Source: Bifidobacterium lemurum (GTDB lineage Bacteria; Actinomycetota; Actinomycetes; Actinomycetales; Bifidobacteriaceae). From it: 64,000 bases of DNA. The notes beneath the pieces were generated by a model that worked only from the letters and a program-made list of their open reading frames with translations, was not told the DNA's origin and did not search any database. The position numbers and the translations under genes are program-made. Of the stretch, positions 9,674 to 18,709 are shown one piece after another. Location of the stretch: assembly GCF_014898175.1 (NCBI RefSeq), contig NZ_CP062948.1:2170001-2234000 (forward strand), read 5' to 3'. Position 1 is the stretch's first letter; every line of letters starts with the position of its first letter.

Positions 9674-10477
9674 ATGGCGGTGGTTGTCTCATCGTGGAGA
9701 GACTGCGATCTGGATGCCGTCTGCGCTCGTGCGAAGGTGTTCGGATTCGATCTGGACAACACGCTCGCCACATCCAAGCAGCCGATGTCGCCGGCGATGG
9801 CGCGGCGTTTCGCGGCGCTCACCCATCTGACCCCCATCGCGCTGATCTCCGGCGGCAGCTACGGCGTGGTCCGCCATCAGGTGCTCGACGCGTTGGACGC
9901 GACCGCCGAACGCGCGGACCTGCATGTGATGCCCACCAGCGGCACGCGCTACTACCGTTGGAACGGCGAGGAATGGACGCTGGTGTACGACCATGACCTG
10001 GGCGAGGCCGACCGCGCCGCCATCATCGCCAGTCTGGAGCGTCGGGCCCGCGAGCAGGGCGCGTGGGAGAGCCGGGTATGGGGAGAGCGCATCGAGGACC
10101 GCGGCAGCCAGATCACGTTTTCCGCGTTGGGCCAGTGGGCGCCCGTGGAAGCCAAACGCGAATGGGATCCCGACGACACGCGCAAACGTCGTCTGGCGCG
10201 GGCCGTGCAGGCGGACCTGCCCCATATGCTGGTGCGCACCGGCGGCATGACCAGCGTGGATGTGAGCGAGCCCGGCACGGACAAATCCTATGCGATCGCC
10301 TCGCTGGCCGACAGACTCGGCATCGAACCCGGGCAGATCGCGTTCATCGGCGACCGTATGGATCCGGGCGGCAACGACTATCCGACGGCGCTGGCCGGAG
10401 CGATGGCGCTGCGCGTGAGCGATCCGGAGGATACGCTGCTGTTGTGCGACGAGCTGATCAGCCGGCTCGGTGGCTGA
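9674..10477 (+). CDS. HAD-superfamily hydrolase (Cof/phosphomannomutase-like)
   Basis: A 267-residue HAD hydrolase. Motif I is FGFDLDNTLA with both aspartates, motif II is ALISGGS, the conserved lysine lies in PGTDKSYAI, and motif IV is FIGDRMDPGGNDYP, which holds the metal-binding acidic residues. The C2-type cap inserted between motifs II and III (residues about 90-190) and the overall order resemble the eukaryotic phosphomannomutase-like HAD branch, so a sugar phosphatase or mutase role is possible; the substrate is not readable. AGGAGGAGAG lies just before the ATG at 9674. The stop overlaps the start of the ComF-like gene by one base. Confidence 0.85.
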   Translation: MAVVVSSWRDCDLDAVCARAKVFGFDLDNTLATSKQPMSPAMARRFAALTHLTPIALISGGSYGVVRHQVLDALDATAERADLHVMPTSGTRYYRWNGEEWTLVYDHDLGEADRAAIIASLERRAREQGAWESRVWGERIEDRGSQITFSALGQWAPVEAKREWDPDDTRKRRLARAVQADLPHMLVRTGGMTSVDVSEPGTDKSYAIASLADRLGIEPGQIAFIGDRMDPGGNDYPTALAGAMALRVSDPEDTLLLCDELISRLGG

Positions 10478-11196
10478 TGACGGGCCTGGGGGAGGCGGTG
10501 CGGCGTTCGGCCGCCGCGGCGCGCGATCTGATGCTGCCGCGCGGATGCGCCGGATGCGACCGCCCCGACCAGGTGCTCTGCGACGACTGCCGCGCAGTAT
10601 TCCAGGGATGCGAGCCGCGGGTCCTGACGGGTTGCGCGATGGGTGGGGCCATGGCCTGCGCGCCGTATCGCGGCGAGACCCGCCACGCGATCCTCGGATG
10701 GAAGGACCACGGCGACGAGGAACTCGACGGTGTGTTCGGCGAGCTGCTGGCCGATCTGGCGCAGCGCGGCGGTCTGATCGCATGGTGCCGTGGACTGCCG
10801 GCGTCGGACCTGCCGGTGTGGGTGGTGCCGCTGCCGTCCTCGTCCCGTTCGATGCGTCGGCGTGGGCGGCACCATACCATGCCGTTGGCCAAAGCCGTGG
10901 CCGCCCGTATGCGAGCGCAGGGCGTTGACGCGGTGGCGGTGGCGGCGCTGCTCAGCACCGCCACGGGAGGCCGGAGCGTGGAGCAGGGCAACGCCGCCGA
11001 TCGGGGACGGCGCATCGGCGGCCATATCGTGTGCGACGACTCCTATGGGATGCGCGGCCGCGTGGTGGTGCTGGTGGACGACATCATCACCACCGGCGCC
11101 ACCATGCGCCAATGCGCGGCCGTGGCGGGCGACGCCGGCGCGTGTGTGGCGACCCTGCTGGCGTTGGCGCAGACGCCGTCCGCCGCTACTCGCTGA
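10477..11196 (+). CDS. ComF-family phosphoribosyltransferase-like protein
   Basis: A 239-residue ComF/GntX-type protein. The N-terminus has a four-cysteine zinc-binding knuckle (GCAGCDRP and LCDDC) and the C-terminus has the PRPP-binding loop VVVLVDDIITTGATM of type I phosphoribosyltransferases. ComF assists DNA uptake in naturally competent bacteria, but most actinobacteria keep it for an unknown, perhaps DNA-related, purpose. The ATG at 10477 shares one base with the HAD stop, so translation is probably coupled. Its 3' end overlaps the convergent sensor kinase gene by 11 bases. Confidence 0.88.
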   Translation: MTGLGEAVRRSAAAARDLMLPRGCAGCDRPDQVLCDDCRAVFQGCEPRVLTGCAMGGAMACAPYRGETRHAILGWKDHGDEELDGVFGELLADLAQRGGLIAWCRGLPASDLPVWVVPLPSSSRSMRRRGRHHTMPLAKAVAARMRAQGVDAVAVAALLSTATGGRSVEQGNAADRGRRIGGHIVCDDSYGMRGRVVVLVDDIITTGATMRQCAAVAGDAGACVATLLALAQTPSAATR

Positions 11197-12259
11197 TGTG
11201 GTATTTCGGCAGTGTGATCTCGAAATCGGCGCCGCGCGCGTCATCGACCACTTTGACGGTGCCTCCGTGCAACTGGGCGGCCCACCGGGCGATGGACAGG
11301 CCCAGTCCGGTGCCTCCCGATTCGGTGCCGGGACCGGTTTTGCCTTTGACGAAGCGGCGGAAGATATCCGAACGGTCGGAGACGGGGATCTGCGAACCGA
11401 AGTTGATGACGTTCACCACCACGGTGCCGTGCGTCTCGTCCTCGCGGGCTTCGACGAGCACCGTGGTGCCGTCCGCGGAGTGCTTGAGCGCGTTGGCGAT
11501 GATATTGGTGAACAGCTGGCGCAGACGGTCCTGATCGCCCTCCATCATGATGTCGCCGTCCACGCGCATGCGGATGTCGTGGGCGTGCCCCGCGTCGGCG
11601 ATCTCCAACGGCTCCACCGTCTCGTCGAGGAACTCGCCCACATCGAAGCGCTCGATGTTCAGACTGGCCGCGCCCGCCTCCATACGGCTCAGATCAAGCA
11701 GGAAGGCGATGAGGTCGGACAGGCGGCGGGTCTGGTTGAGGATGCTTTCCATATTGGCCGGCGTCGGTTCCACCACGCCGTCGGCCATATTCTCGACCAT
11801 CGCCTGCAGGGCCGAGACGGGGGTGCGCAGCTCGTGGCTCACATTGGCCACCATATCGCGGCGCATCTGGTCGGCGTGCTCCAGCTCCTCGGCCATCTCG
11901 TTGAAGGAGCGGGCCAACTGGCCGACCTCGTCGTGCCGTGTCGAATCGAGGTCGACGCGCACGGAATAGTCGCCTTCGGCCATGGCCTCGGCGGCGTCGC
12001 GCATCTGGCGCAGGGGAGCGGTGAGGCCGCGCGAGAAGTAGTAGGTGAACGACAATGCGACCACCAGCGTCAACGGCATGGCGATCCATCCGCTCCAGCC
12101 GAATTTCAGCAGGAACCAGCACATCGCGAAGGCGATGGCCGTGGCGGTGACGATGATGGTGGCGAGCTCGAGCTTGAGCGAGGAGAACAGCCCGAGCGGG
12201 CGCACGGGCTTCATCCGTGCGCCCGCTCGGGGAACGCGCATATGTGGCTGCTTGGTCAT
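11186..12259 (-). CDS. Two-component sensor histidine kinase
   Basis: A 357-residue membrane kinase. Two hydrophobic helices at about residues 33-70 are separated by only a few residues, so there is almost no extracellular sensor loop. They are followed by a HAMP linker (SRGLTAPLRQMRDAAEAMAEG), a HisKA box with the phosphorylated histidine in VANVSHELRTPVSAL, and a HATPase domain with N box (FTNIIANALKHS), F region (DIFRRFVKG) and G box (GGTGLGLSI). A compact membrane part of this kind fits kinases that sense the membrane itself or a partner protein. It lies five bases after the response regulator and is its evident partner. Confidence 0.93.
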   Translation of the reverse strand: MTKQPHMRVPRAGARMKPVRPLGLFSSLKLELATIIVTATAIAFAMCWFLLKFGWSGWIAMPLTLVVALSFTYYFSRGLTAPLRQMRDAAEAMAEGDYSVRVDLDSTRHDEVGQLARSFNEMAEELEHADQMRRDMVANVSHELRTPVSALQAMVENMADGVVEPTPANMESILNQTRRLSDLIAFLLDLSRMEAGAASLNIERFDVGEFLDETVEPLEIADAGHAHDIRMRVDGDIMMEGDQDRLRQLFTNIIANALKHSADGTTVLVEAREDETHGTVVVNVINFGSQIPVSDRSDIFRRFVKGKTGPGTESGGTGLGLSIARWAAQLHGGTVKVVDDARGADFEITLPKYHISE

Positions 12260-12264
12260 GGACT

Positions 12265-12996
12265 TCAGTCGGCCACCGGCGGCTCGAAGGCGTAGCCCAC
12301 ACCGTGCACGGTGCGGATCGTGTCGGCGCCGAGCTTATGGCGCAACGCCTTCACATGCGAATCGACCGTGCGGGTTCCGGAGGCGTCGACCCAATCCCAG
12401 ACCTCCTCCAGCAGCTTTTCGCGGGTGAGCACCGACTTCGGCTTGCGGGCGAGCGTGGCCAGCAGGTCGAACTCGGTGGGGGTCAGATGCACCTGCTCCC
12501 CGTCCACCGTCACGATGCGCTGCGCGGGATCGATCACCAGAGAACCGAAATCGAGCAGCTTCTCGTTTTCGGAGTTCTTGGCGATCACCTTCGCGCGCTC
12601 GACACGACGCAACAGCGCCTTGCACCGGGCGATCAGCTCGCGCATGGAGAACGGCTTGGTCATGTAGTCGTCCGCTCCCGCGCCCAAGCCGATCACCTTA
12701 TCCGCCTCATCGTCACGCGCGGTGAGGATGAGCACGGGAACGGGCCGATCCGCGACGATGCGCTTCGTGGCCTCCAATCCGTCCATCACCGGCAGCATGA
12801 TGTCCATGATCACCAGATCGGGGCGGAGCTGGGACGCCGCCTGCACGGCGCTGGCGCCATCGCCGGCGACGCGGGCCGTCCAGCCCTCGGCGGTGATGCG
12901 CTGCGCGATGGCCGTGGCGAGCGTGGGCTCGTCCTCGACCACCAGCACCGTGCGTGGGGTCATGTTCTGATGCGCTGTCGTGTTGAGCATATTCAT
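12265..12996 (-). CDS. OmpR/PhoB-family response regulator
   Basis: A 243-residue response regulator. The receiver has the acidic pocket VVEDEP, the phosphoacceptor aspartate in LVIMDIMLPVMDG, and the conserved Thr/Lys (LTAR and TKPFSMREL). The C-terminal winged helix shows HLTPTEFDLLATLARKP, REKLLEEVW, and RTVDSHVKALRHKLG. GAAAGG precedes the ATG at 12996. It is transcribed leftward with the sensor kinase downstream; the broken glgB gene ends only eight bases upstream, so the pair may be read from the glgB promoter. The layout recalls MtrA-MtrB, but I cannot confirm that orthology. Confidence 0.93.
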   Translation of the reverse strand: MNMLNTTAHQNMTPRTVLVVEDEPTLATAIAQRITAEGWTARVAGDGASAVQAASQLRPDLVIMDIMLPVMDGLEATKRIVADRPVPVLILTARDDEADKVIGLGAGADDYMTKPFSMRELIARCKALLRRVERAKVIAKNSENEKLLDFGSLVIDPAQRIVTVDGEQVHLTPTEFDLLATLARKPKSVLTREKLLEEVWDWVDASGTRTVDSHVKALRHKLGADTIRTVHGVGYAFEPPVAD

Positions 12997-13004
12997 GTCG
13001 CCTT

Positions 13005-15259
13005 TCAGTCTACTGGCTTCAAGAATACCGTTCCCAACGCCGGAATCGTGAGACGTGCCGAAGCGGGTCGCGCGTGGTACTCGCCGGCGGTGGCCTCGAA
13101 TGTGCCGTTATGGATGTCGGAGCCGCCGTATTTCAGGTCGTCCGTGGTGAAGGCCTCCGTCCAACGTCCGCCGTGGGGCAGTGGGACCTGATAGTTCTGC
13201 CATGCCTCGCCGGAGAAGTTGGTGACCACGACGACCTCCTCGCCCTGACTGCCCAGACGCAGGAAGCTCAGCGTGTTGTGGTCGGCGTCGTCGCTGGTGA
13301 GCCACTGGAATCCGTCCGAGGTGAAATCCTGGCTCCACAGCGCCGGTGTGTCCTTATAGAAGGCGTTGAGGTCGGCGACCATCTCCTGGATTCCCTGATG
13401 CTCGCGCCAGTTGAGGCAATCCCAGTCGATGGACGTGTTGTGGTTCCACTCGCCGTACTGGGCGAACTCGTTGCCCATGAAGGTGAGCTTCTTGCCCGGA
13501 TGCGCCCACTGGTAGGAGAACAGCGCGCGCACGCCGGCGTAGCGCTGCCAGTCGTTGCCCGGCATCTTGCCGAACAGCGCGCCCTTGCCGTACACGACCT
13601 CGTCGTGGCTGATCGGCAGCACGTAGTGCTCGGAGTAGGCGTACACCATCGAGAAGGTGATTTCGTTGTGGTGCCACTTGCGGTTGATCGGCTCCTCGTG
13701 CAGATAGGCGAGGGTGTCGTGCATCCAGCCCATATTCCACTTGAGGCCGAATCCGATGCCTCCCGCGTTCGTCGGCGCGGTGATGCCCGGATAGGCGGTG
13801 GACTCCTCGGCGATCATCATCACGCCGGGGTTGTTCTTGTAGGCCGTGGCGTTCGCCTCCTTGAGGAAGTCGATCGCCTCGAGGTTCTCGCGCCCGCCGT
13901 AGATGTTCGGATGCCACTGGCCGTCCTCGCGGCTGTAGTCGAGGTAGAGCATGGAGCTCACCGCGTCCACGCGCAGCGCGTCCACATGGTATTCGCCCAG
14001 CCAGAAGCAGGCGTTGGCCACCAGGAAGTTGCGCACCTCGCGGCGGCCGAAGTTGAAGATGTAGGTGCCCCAGTCGGGATGCTCGCCGCGGGTCGGGTCC
14101 GGATCCTCGTACAGCGGGGTGCCGTCGAAACGGCCCAGCGCGAAGGCGTCCTTCGGGAAGTGCGCGGGCACCCAGTCCATGATCACGCCGATTCCCGCCT
14201 CGTGCAGCTTGTCGACGAGGTACTTGAAGTCGTCGGGGAGCCCAAGCGCGAGTCGACCGCGTAGTAGCCGGTCACCTGATAGCCCCACGAACCGGAGAAC
14301 GGGTGTTCGGCCAGCGGCATGAACTCCACATGGGTGAAGCCCATCTTCTCGATGTACGGCACCAGCTTGTCGGCCAGCTCGCGGTAGTTGGACACGTCGG
14401 TGCGCCAGCTGTTGGCGTGCATCTCGTAGATCGAGACGGGGCCGTTGTGCGGGTCGGTGGTGCGGCGGCGCTCCATCCACGCGTCGTCTCCCCATTCGTG
14501 CGTCGACTCGGCCACGACGGAGCCGGTCGCCGGCGGGATCTCGTGGCTGCGCTCCATCGGGTCGGCCTTCTGGATCCACTCGTAGTTGGCGTTGAGGATC
14601 TCGTATTTGTAGACCTCGCCAGCGCCGACGCCGGGAATGAAGATCTCCCACACGCCGGAGGAGCCGAGCGCGCGCATGGCGTGGCGGCGGCCGTCCCACG
14701 AGTTGAAGTTGCCGATCACACGCACGGCGTGGGCGTTCGGCGCCCACACGCTGAACGACGTGCCGACGACGGGCTCGCCGGGCGTGCCGTCCGCGCCGCC
14801 CATCGGATCGTCGTAGCGGATGACGCGCGCGCCCAACGCCTCCCAGAGACGCTCGTGGCGGCCCTCGCCGAACAGGTAGGTGTCCATCTCGCCAAGCGTG
14901 GGCAGGTAGCGGTACGGATCGTCCTGGGTGAGGGTGGTGCCGTCCTCGTAGGAGACGCGAACACGGTAGTCGGGCACGCCGAATCCGTATTCGTTGGAGA
15001 CGGAGGGCACGACGGCCATGAACACGCCGTTGTATTCATGGCTGGCCTCGTATTCCCCGTCCTGGGTCACGATGGTGACGGTTTTCGCCAGAGGACGCAG
15101 CACGCGCACCGTGGTCTGGTTCGCATGCCTGCCCTCGGCGAGGTGGCCGCCGAGAATCGCGTGGGGGTTGTAGTACTCGGCGTTGCTGACCGCATCCAGA
15201 TTGCTCTGGTTGACTGGCACTGCAACGGTATCTTCATTGATCTTCGTGTTTTTTGCCAT
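13005..15259 (-). pseudogene. glgB: 1,4-alpha-glucan branching enzyme, frameshifted
   Basis: GlgB makes the alpha-1,6 branches of glycogen. Residues 1-341 are read in one frame from the ATG at 15259 (an N-terminal carbohydrate-binding/E-set domain, [18 protein letters not shown], and [20 protein letters not shown]). The rest is read in another frame from [11 protein letters not shown], with the catalytic aspartate in RVDAVSSM, the glutamate in AEESTAYPG, and the HDE triad member in SHDEVVYG. The shift is in the run ctcccc at 14235-14240, which is one base short. With that base restored the protein would be 751 residues, a normal GlgB length with all catalytic residues. It is either a recent pseudogene, a phase-variable tract, or a sequencing error. 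Confidence 0.88.
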
Positions 15260-15409
15260 GCCCCAAAGTCTACGTGGGCGTGGGCGGAACACGCGACATT
15301 GGCGCGTCGCAACCCTCGTGTTTTTCGGTTTTTCCCGGATATAAAGGAGAGGTCCATACCGTCTGGCAGAATTGTTCGAGTTTTGTGTGTTCTGCGAACC
15401 GGAGGATTC

Positions 15410-16003
15410 ATGGGTTACAAGGTCGGCGATATGGTCGTCTATCCGCGTCACGGCGCGGCAAGGGTCGAGGACATCACCGAGCGGACGGTTAAGGGCGTGA
15501 CCCGCGAGTATCTGCAGCTGTCGGTCCTCTCGTCCGACGGTCTGGTCATCAACGTTCCCGTCGACAACGCCAAGAAGGTTGGCGTGCGCGACATCGTCTC
15601 CGCCTCCGAGGTGGCCAAGGTGTTCGAGATCCTGCGCACCCCGATCATCGAGAAGGAGATGAACTGGTCGCGTCGCTACAAGCTGAACGTCGAGAAGATC
15701 GCCACCGGCGACGTCAACAAGATCGCCGAAGTGGTGCGCGACCTCGCCCAGCGCGATGTCGACGAGCACGGTCTGTCCGCCGGAGAGAAGCGCATGCTGA
15801 CCAAGGCCCGTTCGATCCTCACCTCCGAGATCGCGCTCTCGGAGAAACTCGACGAGCCGCAGGCGCAGCGCCTGCTCGATGTGAACCTCGGCTACGCGCC
15901 GGCCGAACCCGGCGACGACAAGCACCACACCAAGGAGCCCGAGGAGGCCGCCGCCGATACGCTGGCCCGCGTCGAGGCCGAAAAGAAATCCCGGAAGAAG
16001 TGA
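15410..16003 (+). CDS. carD: CarD-family RNA polymerase-binding regulator
   Basis: CarD binds the RNA polymerase beta subunit and stabilises open promoter complexes, notably at rRNA promoters. This 197-residue protein starts with the Tudor-like RNAP-interaction domain ([22 protein letters not shown]) followed by the helical DNA-binding domain ([12 protein letters not shown] through [18 protein letters not shown]). It ends in a Lys/Glu-rich tail somewhat longer than usual. GGAGG lies four bases before the ATG at 15410. It is divergent from glgB, leaving a 150-bp gap that must hold both promoters, and is followed by a good terminator. Confidence 0.95.
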   Translation: MGYKVGDMVVYPRHGAARVEDITERTVKGVTREYLQLSVLSSDGLVINVPVDNAKKVGVRDIVSASEVAKVFEILRTPIIEKEMNWSRRYKLNVEKIATGDVNKIAEVVRDLAQRDVDEHGLSAGEKRMLTKARSILTSEIALSEKLDEPQAQRLLDVNLGYAPAEPGDDKHHTKEPEEAAADTLARVEAEKKSRKK

Positions 16004-16010
16004 CGTTCCG

Positions 16011-16041
16011 ACCGCACGCAGGCCACGCCTCGTGCGGTTTT
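16011..16041 (+). terminator. Rho-independent terminator of carD
   Basis: CCGCACG at 16012-16018 pairs with CGTGCGG at 16031-16037 and is followed by TTTT, seven bases after the carD stop. Confidence 0.75.
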
Positions 16042-16071
16042 CCATATCATCTCATCGCTCCTGGCGGAGAG

Positions 16072-16124
16072 CCCATCCTCTCCGTCATCCTTAAGTGACG
16101 CGGACCCATCCTCTCCGTCATCCT
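16072..16124 (+). repeat. Two direct copies of a 20-bp sequence before ispF
   Basis: CCCATCCTCTCCGTCATCCT occurs at 16072-16091 and again at 16105-16124, with a 33-bp period. The second copy continues into a sequence resembling widely dispersed intergenic repeats and ends in the GAAGGA that serves as the ribosome site of ispF. Confidence 0.8.
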
Positions 16125-16156
16125 GAGCGAGGCGGAGCCGAGTCGAAGGATCTCAT

Positions 16157-16648
16157 ATGCGCATAGGCCAAGGATTCGACGCCCACCGTTTCGCCGAGCC
16201 GGGTTCCGGCCGGGAGCTGTGGCTGGCCGGTCTGCTCTGGGACGGCGAAGGCATCGAAGGGGACTCCGACGGCGACGTCGCCGCCCACGCGCTGATCGAC
16301 GCGCTGCTCTCCGCGGCCGGCCTGGGGGATATCGGCTCCTTGTTCGGCGTGGGGTCATCCTCGCGGGGCGTCGGCATGCATGGCGTTCCCATGTTGCGAG
16401 AAACCGTCGCCCATCTGCGTGAGTCGGGATATACGCCGGTCAGCGCCTCCGTGGTGGTCGTCGGCAACCGTCCGAAAGTGGGGGCGCGGCGGGCCGAGGC
16501 CGAAGCCGCGCTTTCCGACGCCATCGGATGCGCGGTGTCCCTCACCGCCACCACCACCGACCATATGGGTTTCACCGGTTCGGGCGAGGGCATCGCCGCC
16601 ATCGCCAACGCCTTGGTGACGTCGCCGGACGAAGACAATCCGCGTTAG
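16157..16648 (+). CDS. ispF: 2-C-methyl-D-erythritol 2,4-cyclodiphosphate synthase
   Basis: IspF cyclises CDP-methylerythritol phosphate in the non-mevalonate isoprenoid pathway. The 163-residue protein has the metal site GFDAHRF (Asp and His), the second histidine in DVAAHALIDALL, and the substrate pocket TTTDHMGFTGSGEGI. The loop that is usually FPDTDP reads FGVGSSSRG here, an odd variant next to otherwise conserved residues. IspD is not adjacent. GAAGGA five bases before the ATG comes from an intergenic repeat, and the last codons of the gene lie inside a second repeat, so both ends of the gene touch repeats. Confidence 0.93.
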   Translation: MRIGQGFDAHRFAEPGSGRELWLAGLLWDGEGIEGDSDGDVAAHALIDALLSAAGLGDIGSLFGVGSSSRGVGMHGVPMLRETVAHLRESGYTPVSASVVVVGNRPKVGARRAEAEAALSDAIGCAVSLTATTTDHMGFTGSGEGIAAIANALVTSPDEDNPR

Positions 16649-16825
16649 CGGTAGTGGATTTATGGCTTTGCAGAGGTCAATCCGCGTTAGCGGTAGTGGC
16701 CTTATGCGCCAACGGCGTATATGAGGCGCGGAATACCGGGCCTGTTAGATGAAGCAAGGTCTGTAGGGCACTACCACTAGCGTAGATCGATGTTCGCAAA
16801 GCCATAAATCCACTACCGCTAACGC
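16636..16825. repeat. Nested inverted and direct repeats between convergent genes
   Basis: A perfect 30-bp inverted repeat pairs 16642-16671 with 16796-16825. Inside it, 16684-16699 repeats the outer arm start and faces an imperfect partner at about 16768-16786. A 22-bp stretch is also directly repeated at 16636-16657 and 16678-16699. The last codons and stop of ispF lie in the first copy, and the right arm ends three bases before the stop of the importer permease. It probably acts as a two-way terminator, or is a miniature mobile element. Confidence 0.85.
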
Positions 16826-16827
16826 AG

Positions 16828-17664
16828 TTACCTGTTGGTGAATGAGCGCACGGCTTTGATGACCGCCCAAATCAGCGTGGACAATGTCACGATGATGAAG
16901 CTCGGGGGAGCTGGGAACATCGCGGAAAGCACCAGACCTCCCCAGATGGAGGCCAGACAGATCACGCTGGCTCCGATCATGGCGCCCAGCGGCGAGGACG
17001 CGACCATATTCGCGCTGGCCGCCGGCGTGATCACCAGCGCGAAAATCAGCAGCGTGCCCACGGCCGGCACGGCGATGGTGATCACGCCGGCCATGATCGC
17101 CATGAACGCCACGTTCATCAGACCGATCGGCACGCCTTTGGCCTGCGCCACCTGCTCGTCCAGCGAACTGAACAGCAGCGGCCGGTAGATCACCGCCAGC
17201 ACCAGCACCAGCACCACGTCGAAGATGGCGAATCCGATGATCTGCCCGGTGGTGATGGTCAGAATCGATCCGAACAGAATCGACTGCATCTGCGAGGACG
17301 CCGAGCTCGACAGCCTCGCGAAGAACAGGCCCAAGCCGGTGGCGAAGGCGAGCACGGTGCCCGTGGCGATCTCACGTTCGGAGACGCGTCGGCCAAGCGC
17401 GCCGATCACCAGCGCGCCTCCTAGCGCGAACGCGCCAAGACCCAGCGATACCGGCAGTCCCAGCAGCACCGCGCCGGTGGCGCCGGGAAGACCGATATGC
17501 GCCAGCGCGTGCGCCGCGAAGGTGGAGCGGCGGGCGATGGTGAAATATCCCATCACTCCGGCCGCAACGGCGATGGCCAAGCCGGCCAGGAACGCGTTGG
17601 TCATGAACGGGGCGCTCAGCGTGTCCATCCAGTCGGGGTCGAATGAGAAATCGATGGCGCTCAT
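16828..17664 (-). CDS. Zinc/manganese-type ABC importer permease (ZnuB family)
   Basis: A 278-residue ABC-3 family permease with eight or nine hydrophobic helices. Family landmarks are GYFTIARRSTFAAHALAHIGLPGA near the N-terminus, RRVSEREIATGTVLAFATGLGL, and VGTLLIFALVITPAASA in the last third. It would form the membrane channel for a divalent metal captured by the binding lipoprotein encoded upstream. Its start overlaps the ATPase stop by four bases, so the two are translated together. The metal (zinc or manganese) cannot be settled from the permease alone. Confidence 0.9.
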   Translation of the reverse strand: MSAIDFSFDPDWMDTLSAPFMTNAFLAGLAIAVAAGVMGYFTIARRSTFAAHALAHIGLPGATGAVLLGLPVSLGLGAFALGGALVIGALGRRVSEREIATGTVLAFATGLGLFFARLSSSASSQMQSILFGSILTITTGQIIGFAIFDVVLVLVLAVIYRPLLFSSLDEQVAQAKGVPIGLMNVAFMAIMAGVITIAVPAVGTLLIFALVITPAASANMVASSPLGAMIGASVICLASIWGGLVLSAMFPAPPSFIIVTLSTLIWAVIKAVRSFTNR

Positions 17665-18584
17665 GCCTGCTTCCCTCCTGCCGTGGAATCCGTGAGGTTT
17701 TCGATCGTCGAAGAGTCGGGTGATCCGTCCGCGTCGGCGTGCGTGTGGTCGTGCAGTCCGACCAGTTCGTGCGCCTCATGCATGTCGGCGGAGACGGTCG
17801 CGCCGCCCTCCGGCGAGGGGGTGACGAACATATCGCCCTGCGGGGTGGTGACCACCTGCACCTGCGTGCCGTAGAGATGCGTGAGCAGGTCGGAGTCGAG
17901 CACCTCGTTCATCGCGGCGTAGTGGGGATGCCCGTCGAGCAGGTAGACCGCGCCGGTGAGGATCGGCAGCAGCATATTGAGGTCATGCGCCACCACTTGG
18001 ATCGTCATGCCGAGCTCGCGGTTGAGCTTGGTGAGCACCTGCACGGTCGCCTGCTGCGAGGCCAGATCGAGATTGGCGAGCGGCTCGTCGAGCATCAGCA
18101 GCTCCGGGTCGCATACCAGGGCCTGGGCGATGGCGACGCGCTGGCGCAATCCTCCCGAGAGTTGGGAGAGCCGCAGCCGCGCCTTGTCGGACAGGCCGAC
18201 GAAATCCAAGGCCTCCATGGCTTTGGCGCGTTGGGCTTTGGTCACCGGATGGATGCCGAAACGGGTGCCGGTGAGTCCCAGCAGCACGGATTGGATCGCG
18301 GTGAGGTTCGAATCGACGTCGGAGGTGTAGCTTTGCGGCACGTAGCCGATGCGATGGTTCATCTCGCCGGCCGGTTTTCCCAGCACGGTGAGGGATCCGG
18401 CCGCGAGCGGCAACAGGCCGAGCTCGGCGCGCATCATCGTGGTTTTGCCCGCGCCGTTCGTGCCGACGATGGCCGTGACGGAGCCGGAGGGAATCGAGAA
18501 GGTGCCGTGTTGCCAGATCGTGGTGCCGCCGCGTCGTATGGCGGCGTCGTGGAACACGATGCAATCGCTGGAGGTGTGGGTCAT
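17661..18584 (-). CDS. Metal ABC importer ATP-binding protein with His-rich tail
   Basis: A 307-residue ABC ATPase: Walker A GTNGAGKTT, signature LSQLSGGLRQRV, Walker B LLMLDEPLANLD, and the H-loop in VVAHDLNML. After residue 230 it carries an extra C-terminal region with clustered histidines (MHEAHELVGLHDHTHADADG) that could bind or sense metal. This is unusual for the ATPase subunit. The ATG at 18584 lacks a clear ribosome site; the frame stays open upstream to 18665. A palindrome resembling a metal-regulator box lies just upstream. It forms an operon with the permease and probably the lipoprotein gene. Confidence 0.9.
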   Translation of the reverse strand: MTHTSSDCIVFHDAAIRRGGTTIWQHGTFSIPSGSVTAIVGTNGAGKTTMMRAELGLLPLAAGSLTVLGKPAGEMNHRIGYVPQSYTSDVDSNLTAIQSVLLGLTGTRFGIHPVTKAQRAKAMEALDFVGLSDKARLRLSQLSGGLRQRVAIAQALVCDPELLMLDEPLANLDLASQQATVQVLTKLNRELGMTIQVVAHDLNMLLPILTGAVYLLDGHPHYAAMNEVLDSDLLTHLYGTQVQVVTTPQGDMFVTPSPEGGATVSADMHEAHELVGLHDHTHADADGSPDSSTIENLTDSTAGGKQA

Positions 18585-18606
18585 GGGGCGATTATCGCAA
18601 ATGATG

Positions 18607-18623
18607 TTGACAATCGTTCTCAA
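18607..18623 (-). promoter_or_regulatory. Possible metal-regulator (Zur/Fur-like) box
   Basis: On the leftward strand TTGAGAACGATTGTCAA is an imperfect palindrome with TTGA/TCAA ends and an AT-rich core, 23 bases before the ATPase start. The layout recalls Fur/Zur boxes, but the match is loose. Confidence 0.35.
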
Positions 18624-18709
18624 TAGCAGTGTTGCCTGTACGTCTCTTCGACGGGCATGGCGCAAGGAGCGTCACACGGACGGTTTTCCAAGGATTCCCG
18701 TCCGGGGGA

